A DNA stretch of 19,156 bases from an uncultured Rickettsiales bacterium. GTDB taxonomy: Bacteria; Pseudomonadota; Alphaproteobacteria; Rickettsiales; UBA1997. Each line of letters starts with the position of its first letter. Positions within the stretch are counted from its first letter, which is position 1. The notes under the pieces were generated by a model that searched no databases, was not told the DNA's origin, and saw nothing but the letters and a program-made list of their open reading frames with translations. The DNA is taken from assembly GCA_948744995.1 (NCBI GenBank), contig CAPZCD010000015.1:1-19156 (forward strand). Reading direction: 5' to 3'. A program made the translations under genes and the position numbers. Positions 14,320-19,156 of the stretch are shown here, piece by piece.

Positions 14320-15354
14320 ATGATTGATAATCAAAAACAAACTTTAACCATATCAATTGATTGTTTGGGAGGGGATAATTATCCTAATGCTCAAGTTGAA
14401 GGAATTAAACTATTTTTAAATAAAAATAAAAATAGCAACATAAAATTCCTGTTATTTGGTGAAAAGAGTGTTTTAGAACCATATCTGAGGAAATTTAAAA
14501 TTCCTAAGCAACATTATGAATTGATAGATGTTAACAAAAGGATTAAAAGTGAAGAAAAACCATCCATAGCCTTAAGGAATGGAAAAGGTTCAAGCATGTG
14601 GCTTGCTATAGATGCTGTTAAACAGAAGATAGCAGATGCCAGTATATCAGCTGGTAATACGGGCGCCCTAATGGCTATATCAATGCTTTTACTAAGAACT
14701 CTGCAAGATATTGATAGGCCAGCATTAGCACAAATGATGCCTACCGAAAAAAATTCTAGCGTAACAATGCTGGATATGGGTGCCAATATAGATTGCAGCT
14801 CCGATAATTTATACCAATTCGCTGTAATGGGTAGCGTATTTCATGGAGCTATAGTTGGTACAAAAAACCCATCAATTGGTCTACTTAATGTAGGTTCTGA
14901 AGATATGAAAGGTAATGACGTTGTCAAAAGTGCAGCTTTTAGACTAAAAAATAGTATACTTAAGGATGATTTTTATGGTTTTGTAGAAGGTAACGACATA
15001 TTAAAAGGTACTGTTGATGTAGTTGTTACAGACGGTTTTACAGGAAATGTAGCGCTAAAAACCATAGAGGGAACAGCTAAATTTTTTGCTAAAAGTCTGA
15101 AAGAATTATTTACCAAGTCATTACTAAACAGACTAATGGCTTTAATTATGGCTAAATCATTTAAATCTTTTAAAAAGAAGATTAATCCAGAAAATTATAA
15201 TGGAGCTATGTTCCTTGGTCTAAACGGTATATCTGTTAAAAGCCATGGTAATGCCAACGGCAGATCATTTTGCTTTGCAATAGAAAATACGATTAAACTC
15301 ATAAAAAATAATATAAATGAAAAAATAATTGATATGTTAATAGTTGAGGAGTAG
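14320..15354 (+). CDS. plsX: phosphate acyltransferase PlsX
   Basis: PlsX converts acyl-ACP to acyl-phosphate, the acyl donor used by PlsY in the first step of phospholipid synthesis; it is a peripheral membrane enzyme. The 344-residue length is normal. Diagnostic blocks are IDCLGGDNYP (13-22, family DAMGGD..P), SAGNTGALMA (about 110-119), RPALAQMMPT (about 133-142), MLDMGANIDCS and VDVVVTDGFTGNVALKT (about 231-247). The start has GGAT a few bases upstream. It lies between rpmF and fabH, the usual partners, coupling acyl supply to membrane synthesis. Confidence 0.96.
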   Translation: MIDNQKQTLTISIDCLGGDNYPNAQVEGIKLFLNKNKNSNIKFLLFGEKSVLEPYLRKFKIPKQHYELIDVNKRIKSEEKPSIALRNGKGSSMWLAIDAVKQKIADASISAGNTGALMAISMLLLRTLQDIDRPALAQMMPTEKNSSVTMLDMGANIDCSSDNLYQFAVMGSVFHGAIVGTKNPSIGLLNVGSEDMKGNDVVKSAAFRLKNSILKDDFYGFVEGNDILKGTVDVVVTDGFTGNVALKTIEGTAKFFAKSLKELFTKSLLNRLMALIMAKSFKSFKKKINPENYNGAMFLGLNGISVKSHGNANGRSFCFAIENTIKLIKNNINEKIIDMLIVEE

Positions 15355-15358
15355 CGAT

Positions 15359-16321
15359 ATGACAAATTCAAAAGTTATATCAACAGGAGGCTATTTACCT
15401 AAGAAGGTTTACGATAATTTCCATATGGAGTCCATTGTTGATACAAGTGATGAATGGATTTTGACAAGAACTGGTATAAAGGAAAGACATATAGCAGCTG
15501 ACGGCGAACTAACGACAGATTTAGCTCTAAAAGCAAGTGAAGATGCTCTGAAAAAGAGTAATCTAAAAAAAAATCAAATAGATGCTATAGTTATGGCTAC
15601 TACAACACCCGATAGAACTTTTCCTTCTTCAGCAGTCATTCTACAAGAGAAACTCGGGATTGGTAGCAGTTGCTTTTCGTTTGACGTTCAAGCGGTATGT
15701 TGCGGCTTTATATACGCATTGGATGTAGCTGATTCATTTATAAAATCTAAAAAGGCAAAGAACATACTTGTGGTTGGTGCTGAAACTATGAGTAGACTTA
15801 TAGACTGGAAGGATAGGGGTTCTTGTATTCTATTTGGAGATGGAGCTGGTGCTGTTATTTTACAAGCAACAGAAGAAACAGATACCGGTATAATAGCAAC
15901 AAAGTTACATTCAGATGGTCAATATGTTGATTTTTTACATACCGATGGTGGAGTTTCTATGAATCAAATATCCGGTAAAATAAGAATGAAAGGTTCTGAA
16001 ATTTTTAAACTTGCAGTTAATAAAATGAGCGAATGTATATTGGAAGGTTTGGATAAATGTAACCTAAAGAAAGAGGATATAGACCTTTTAATCCCCCATC
16101 AAGCTAACCAAAGGATTATTAATGGTATAGCAAAAAAACTTGATCTAGATGAAGAAAAGGTTATCAGTGTTATAGCAAAGCATGGTAACACATCAGGAGC
16201 TTCTATACCTTTAGCTCTAGATTACGCCATTAGAGAAAATAAATTAAAAAGAGGCGATCTGGTTGTACTCGAAGGACTTGGTGGCGGTCTTACTTGGGGA
16301 AGTATTATTTTAAGATGGTAA
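15359..16321 (+). CDS. fabH: 3-oxoacyl-ACP synthase III (FabH)
   Basis: FabH condenses acetyl-CoA with malonyl-ACP to start fatty-acid synthesis. I start at the ATG at 15359, because AGGAG (15347-15351) is seven bases upstream; an in-frame TTG at 15344 would only add five residues over that site. The resulting 320 residues match family length. The catalytic triad is Cys114 (AVCCGF, 112-117), His247 (PHQAN) and Asn277 (HGNTSGAS), and the glycine-rich end GLGGGLTWGSIILRW is canonical. An oddity is a second Cys directly after the catalytic one, where Ser or Ala is usual. It begins 4 bases after plsX and its last 7 bases overlap ybeY. Confidence 0.97.
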   Translation: MTNSKVISTGGYLPKKVYDNFHMESIVDTSDEWILTRTGIKERHIAADGELTTDLALKASEDALKKSNLKKNQIDAIVMATTTPDRTFPSSAVILQEKLGIGSSCFSFDVQAVCCGFIYALDVADSFIKSKKAKNILVVGAETMSRLIDWKDRGSCILFGDGAGAVILQATEETDTGIIATKLHSDGQYVDFLHTDGGVSMNQISGKIRMKGSEIFKLAVNKMSECILEGLDKCNLKKEDIDLLIPHQANQRIINGIAKKLDLDEEKVISVIAKHGNTSGASIPLALDYAIRENKLKRGDLVVLEGLGGGLTWGSIILRW

Positions 16322-16821
16322 TAAAAATAGAACTAGTTTTAGATGATAAAGTATGGTTAGATCATGTTACCAGGATAAAAGTTAAAAACATAGTTAAAAA
16401 AGCTTTAACTGGTATAATGTCGTTGCTAGGGATTAATATTACTAAATATGCAGCTAAAACTATAGAATTATCAATAGTGCTTACAGGTGATAATACCATA
16501 AGGGATTACAATAGGAATTATAGGGATAATGATAAACCAACTAACGTTTTATCATTCCCTATTTATGAAAAAGAGTTTATCAAAGAGCTAAAATGTAATG
16601 ATTATCTGTTGATAGGTGACGTTGTTTTGTCGATTGATACTATACTTAAAGAAAGTAAAGAGCAAAATAAACCATTTTTAAATCATTTAACCCATCTAAT
16701 AGTCCACAGTATTTTACATCTATTCGGTTTTGACCATATCAATATTCAAGAAGCTAAGGGTATGGAAACTATGGAGATTAAGGTATTAAATGACTTTGGG
16801 ATAGATAATCCATATGAGTAG
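16315..16821 (+). CDS. ybeY: endoribonuclease YbeY (rRNA maturation factor)
   Basis: YbeY is a zinc-dependent endoribonuclease that takes part in 16S rRNA 3' maturation and ribosome quality control. From the ATG at 16315 the protein is 168 residues; this start gives the usual MVIKIELVLDD... opening and overlaps the fabH stop by 7 bases, while an upstream in-frame start would lie deeper inside fabH. The zinc motif is HSILHLFGFDH (131-141; His131, His135, His141), preceded by the conserved NDKPTNVLSFP (72-82). Its position after fabH is unusual: ybeY commonly sits beside phoH and a corC-type gene. Confidence 0.95.
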   Translation: MVIKIELVLDDKVWLDHVTRIKVKNIVKKALTGIMSLLGINITKYAAKTIELSIVLTGDNTIRDYNRNYRDNDKPTNVLSFPIYEKEFIKELKCNDYLLIGDVVLSIDTILKESKEQNKPFLNHLTHLIVHSILHLFGFDHINIQEAKGMETMEIKVLNDFGIDNPYE

Positions 16822-16826
16822 AGTGA

Positions 16827-16902
16827 TGGTGGATCCTGCGAGATTCGAACTCGCGACCAATTGATTAAGAGTCAAGTGCTCTACCAGCTGAGCTAAGGAT
16901 CC
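16827..16902 (-). tRNA. tRNA-Lys(CTT)
   Basis: A 76-nt cloverleaf on the minus strand: acceptor GGATCCT/AGGATCC, D arm GCTC...GAGC, anticodon loop CTCTTAA with CTT at 16867-16869, T arm GCGAG-TTCGAAT-CTCGC, discriminator A and encoded CCA (16827-16829). The outermost anticodon-stem pair (27-43) is a C-T mismatch. It lies 5 bases beyond the ybeY stop, antisense to any readthrough. Confidence 0.96.
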
Positions 16903-16921
16903 ATTGGAGAAATCTGAACAA

Positions 16922-16949
16922 AGTGTATTAGATTATTTGTGATTGTCAA
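16922..16949 (-). promoter_or_regulatory. tRNA-Lys promoter
   Basis: On the minus strand a perfect TTGACA (16944-16949) and TACACT (16922-16927) are separated by 16 bases. The start would be near 16915, about 13 bases before the mature tRNA 5' end. Confidence 0.6.
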
Positions 16950-16993
16950 TTTATTTTTGTTGGATTTCTTACGAGTTTGCTCACCAATGGGTG

Positions 16994-17052
16994 ATTATAG
17001 CTAAATAATTACCAGATTATTTAGTGATAATTTGTATTTGCTATAATTTTTT
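16994..17052 (+). terminator. nested stem-loops with T-run, possible operon terminator
   Basis: An outer pair ATTATAGC (16994-17001) and GCTATAAT (17040-17047) encloses a 9-bp perfect hairpin CTAAATAAT/ATTATTTAG (17001-17009/17016-17024, loop TACCAG), and six T follow (17047-17052). A small TCACC/GGTGA hairpin (16981-16994) precedes it. Read on the plus strand this could end readthrough from rpmF-plsX-fabH-ybeY past the antisense tRNA. The stems are AT-rich. Confidence 0.35.
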
Positions 17053-17298
17053 ATTCTTATACTGTTTTGCTGCATATTCCATGTTTTTTACAATAATTTA
17101 TCAACTACTGGTAAGTAAACCCCCTTCTTGCATAAAAATTAATCTAGACGTTCAATTATAGAGATCAGTTAAAGTAATAAAATACCTAACTTAGCTTCTT
17201 AAGTTTTAAAAATATTGAAAAATAAATAAAACATACTTTTAAACATAAAAATTATACTTTATTTAATAACAAAGTTAAAACAATCAGTTTTTTAAAGA

Positions 17299-17661
17299 TT
17301 ATTCCTCAGCAGATTCTGCATATAATAGTTTTTCACCATCCCTAAGATAATAACCAGGTTTTAATTTATCTAATTTATATAACGTATTGCCACATATAAT
17401 ATCAATCTCTTCAGTATCTAAAGAAACATCCTTGCCAACATATAAAGCACATCCATCCTCTATAGACTGGGTATAAACTTTGGTTTGAATTGAAATACCT
17501 TTACCTCCAATAATACCACTCATTATACCATGCTTAACATCTCCCAGCACCTCTGTTATTCTAAATTTCCTTCCATCCTTAAGTGTTATAAAGTCATTTG
17601 CCATAAGGTTTGAAGAAAATAGTAATAGTAAACCTAGCAATAGTAAATTAAAATTTTTCAT
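17299..17661 (-). CDS. small secreted protein of unknown function
   Basis: I start at the ATG at 17661; an in-frame GTG at 17670 would add three residues. No clear Shine-Dalgarno precedes either. The 120-residue product has a Lys-start, a leucine-rich hydrophobic core and a cleavage site after Ala21 (NLMA before NDF), so it is exported, probably to the periplasm or beyond. The mature part (about 99 residues) begins DFITLKDGRKFRITEVLGDV, a beta-rich opening of the kind seen in small periplasmic proteins that carry a TLKDG element. It has two cysteines (71 and 90) that could form a disulfide, and an acidic end (ESAEE). I do not recognise the family. It is a single gene between two spacers, downstream of rmuC in the same direction. 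Confidence 0.75.
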   Translation of the reverse strand: MKNFNLLLLGLLLLFSSNLMANDFITLKDGRKFRITEVLGDVKHGIMSGIIGGKGISIQTKVYTQSIEDGCALYVGKDVSLDTEEIDIICGNTLYKLDKLKPGYYLRDGEKLLYAESAEE

Positions 17662-17705
17662 AATATTCACAGTTATTTTATTAATATGACATTAATATAG
17701 GTATT

Positions 17706-17733
17706 ATCATATCATATATATAACAAAAAACAA
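17706..17733 (-). promoter_or_regulatory. candidate promoter of the small secreted gene
   Basis: On the minus strand TTGTTT (17728-17733) and TATGAT (17706-17711) are 16 bases apart, with a start near 17699 and a leader of about 38 bases. The -35 box overlaps the T-run of the rmuC terminator. Confidence 0.4.
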
Positions 17734-17747
17734 CACATTTTGTGTTA
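17725..17747 (-). terminator. intrinsic terminator of rmuC
   Basis: On the minus strand AACACA (17741-17746) pairs with TGTGTT (17732-17737) across a three-base loop, extendable by one T-G pair, followed directly by GTTTTTTG. It lies about 33 bases after the rmuC stop. This is the most terminator-like hairpin in the window. Confidence 0.6.
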
Positions 17748-17779
17748 AGTTTTGTTAAACAGGGTTATATAATTTATAC

Positions 17780-19102
17780 CTATAAGTTTTCCTCAGTACT
17801 AGCATTTATAGTTATAAATTCTGTCAAATTATTTTTACCAAGATAAGCCCCAATCTCCTCCGTAGTTTTTCTCATATTACCCTTACCATCAAACATATAA
17901 TTATAAGCATCGAGATAGGCGGAATTGGCATTGTTAATATTTATTCTAATTTTTTCCATACTTTCATGATATTTATCGAATTTTTCACAGAGCCTATTTG
18001 CAAGATAAACAATTTTTTCAATACTTTTATTCTGCCTCTCAAAATTTCTAAATGACTTTATAGTCTCTAATATCGGTATTATAGTTGATGCAGTTACTAT
18101 ATTTATTTTTCTTTCAGTTGCTTCTTCCATAAGCTTTTTATCATTTTTAATAGCAACAAAATATGCACTCTCAAGCGGTAAATACATAAATACAAAGTCT
18201 GAAGATTTAGCATAAAGTTTTTGATATTCCTTACTACTCAACTCTTTCAGATGGTTTCTTATGTCTTGACAGTATTTTTTCATATATTCAATTCTATCAT
18301 AATTATTTTTAGAATTTATATATTCTTGATAATTAACTATAGAAACTTTTGCATCTATGATAATTTTTCTTTCTTGCGGTAAATTGACTATAAAATCCGG
18401 TATAAAAGTTTTTCCATCCTCATCTTTAGTTCTATCTTGTTCGATATAATCGATACCATTCACAAAACCAACAGATTCAAAAATATTACGTAATGTCATT
18501 TCCCCCCAATTTCCTTGAATTTTCCTATTATTTGTTAAAACTTCAGCCAAATTGTCAGCTTTATCACCTATATTTTTACTTTGTTCTATAAGATTTTTTA
18601 TTTGCTCTTCCATAGAAACTTTTGTTTCGATGCTATTTTTATTAGTCTCTTGCAGTTTTCTTGTAAATTCATCGATTTGGCTTTTGAATGGATTAAGAAG
18701 ATTTGTTAAACCCTCTTTCTGCTGCTCGCTAAAACTGATTTTTTGCTCCTTAATGACTTCGCTAGATATAATTTTAAACTGGCCCAGCAACTGCTCTTTT
18801 ATATTAGAAAATTCGCTAATAGTTTTTTCTCTATCCTTCAATTTTAGTCTAAATTGTTCACTTTCCAACAGAAGACCATTGTGTAATTTTTTTAAATCCT
18901 CTAACTTATTCAATAAATTATTATTGTCAGATTTTAATTCGTCAACCTGTCTAGCTAAACTTTCATTATCTTTACAAAGGATAGAATTTTCCAGATAAAG
19001 TTTATTCTTATCTTCAAATAATTCTCGAATTCTTCTAAAAAGGAAAAAACATATTAAAAATAAAATTAAAACTATAACTATTAGAACAAAATTGATTAAC
19101 AT
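17780..19102 (-). CDS. rmuC: RmuC family DNA recombination protein
   Basis: RmuC proteins limit rearrangements at inverted repeats in E. coli and have a nuclease-like fold; the biochemical role is not well defined. The 440-residue protein has one N-terminal membrane helix (about 3-22), a long coiled coil (about 25-190), then the RmuC domain with the signature GNWGE (197-201) and a PD-(D/E)xK-like pattern PDF (235-237) ... IIIDAK (247-252). SSDFVFMYLPLESAY and the ASTIIPILETIKSF block (about 340-353) are also typical. GAGG about ten bases before the ATG supports the start. The gene is complete; its promoter may lie beyond the window edge. Confidence 0.94.
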   Translation of the reverse strand: MLINFVLIVIVLILFLICFFLFRRIRELFEDKNKLYLENSILCKDNESLARQVDELKSDNNNLLNKLEDLKKLHNGLLLESEQFRLKLKDREKTISEFSNIKEQLLGQFKIISSEVIKEQKISFSEQQKEGLTNLLNPFKSQIDEFTRKLQETNKNSIETKVSMEEQIKNLIEQSKNIGDKADNLAEVLTNNRKIQGNWGEMTLRNIFESVGFVNGIDYIEQDRTKDEDGKTFIPDFIVNLPQERKIIIDAKVSIVNYQEYINSKNNYDRIEYMKKYCQDIRNHLKELSSKEYQKLYAKSSDFVFMYLPLESAYFVAIKNDKKLMEEATERKINIVTASTIIPILETIKSFRNFERQNKSIEKIVYLANRLCEKFDKYHESMEKIRININNANSAYLDAYNYMFDGKGNMRKTTEEIGAYLGKNNLTEFITINASTEENL

Positions 19103-19156
19103 AACCCCAACCTCGCTTTTTAAATTTTCTTAAATTCTTTAAAAGCCCTTGAAAAA
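19103..19156. other. window edge upstream of rmuC
   Basis: The last 54 bases contain the rmuC ribosome binding site and AT-rich DNA. No gene end or complete promoter can be recognised. Confidence 0.5.

Larger units (their letters stand above)
16903..17298. other. AT-rich spacer between tRNA-Lys and the small secreted gene
   Basis: About 396 bases without a gene. The left part carries the tRNA-Lys promoter and the stem-loops listed separately. Near 17188-17205 there is a small AACTTA/TAAGTT hairpin, and an AAAAC/GTTTT pair lies at 17277-17291 just after the secreted gene's stop. Neither is strong enough to call a terminator. Confidence 0.5.

Overview
The window is about 19 kb of very AT-rich bacterial DNA with densely packed housekeeping genes and AT-rich spacers. 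RecA (with an [25 protein letters not shown]-type block split over its core), rpmF-plsX-fabH, a DUF2628 protein, an FtsZ with a long acidic linker and a C-terminal autotransporter beta-barrel all fit an alphaproteobacterium. The base composition, the scarcity of extra regulators, the decayed secreted gene and the Sca-like surface protein suggest a reduced, host-associated lineage such as Rickettsiales or Holosporales. The exact taxon cannot be told from the window. The genetic code looks standard.

Layout: (1) 38-113, a CAU tRNA on the minus strand, followed by a gene-poor stretch with a long palindrome. (2) 440-934 (-), a gene for a small secreted acidic protein with a good promoter, ribosome binding site and signal peptide, but an in-frame TAG at codon 45. 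(3) 1243-2850 (-), greA followed by an M48 membrane metalloprotease. (4) 3225-6263 (+), recA-miaA-DUF2628-nth, divergent from greA. (5) 6388-6463 (-), tRNA-Phe. (6) 6593-8935 (-), a large autotransporter with an acidic Ser/Asp/Glu repeat passenger, driven by a textbook promoter. (7) 9085-13771 (-), ftsA-ftsZ-priA, linking division to primosome/restart helicase. (8) 14081-16821 (+), rpmF-plsX-fabH-ybeY, linking ribosome protein, phospholipid/fatty-acid initiation and rRNA maturation. (9) 16827-16902 (-), tRNA-Lys(CUU). (10) 17299-17661 (-), a small secreted protein of unknown function. (11) 17780-19102 (-), rmuC with a likely intrinsic terminator.

The operons are conventional; the accessory content is the three exported proteins. 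Two of them (440-934 and 6593-8935) share a Lys/Asn-rich signal-peptide start, near-consensus promoters, short leaders, clear Shine-Dalgarno sites, acidic low-complexity bodies and a long palindrome downstream of the stop. Most operon-first housekeeping genes have no visible Shine-Dalgarno. Promoter candidates across the window repeatedly show a 16-base spacer. I see no CRISPR array, insertion sequence, phage gene or defence system, and no clearly novel multi-gene system.
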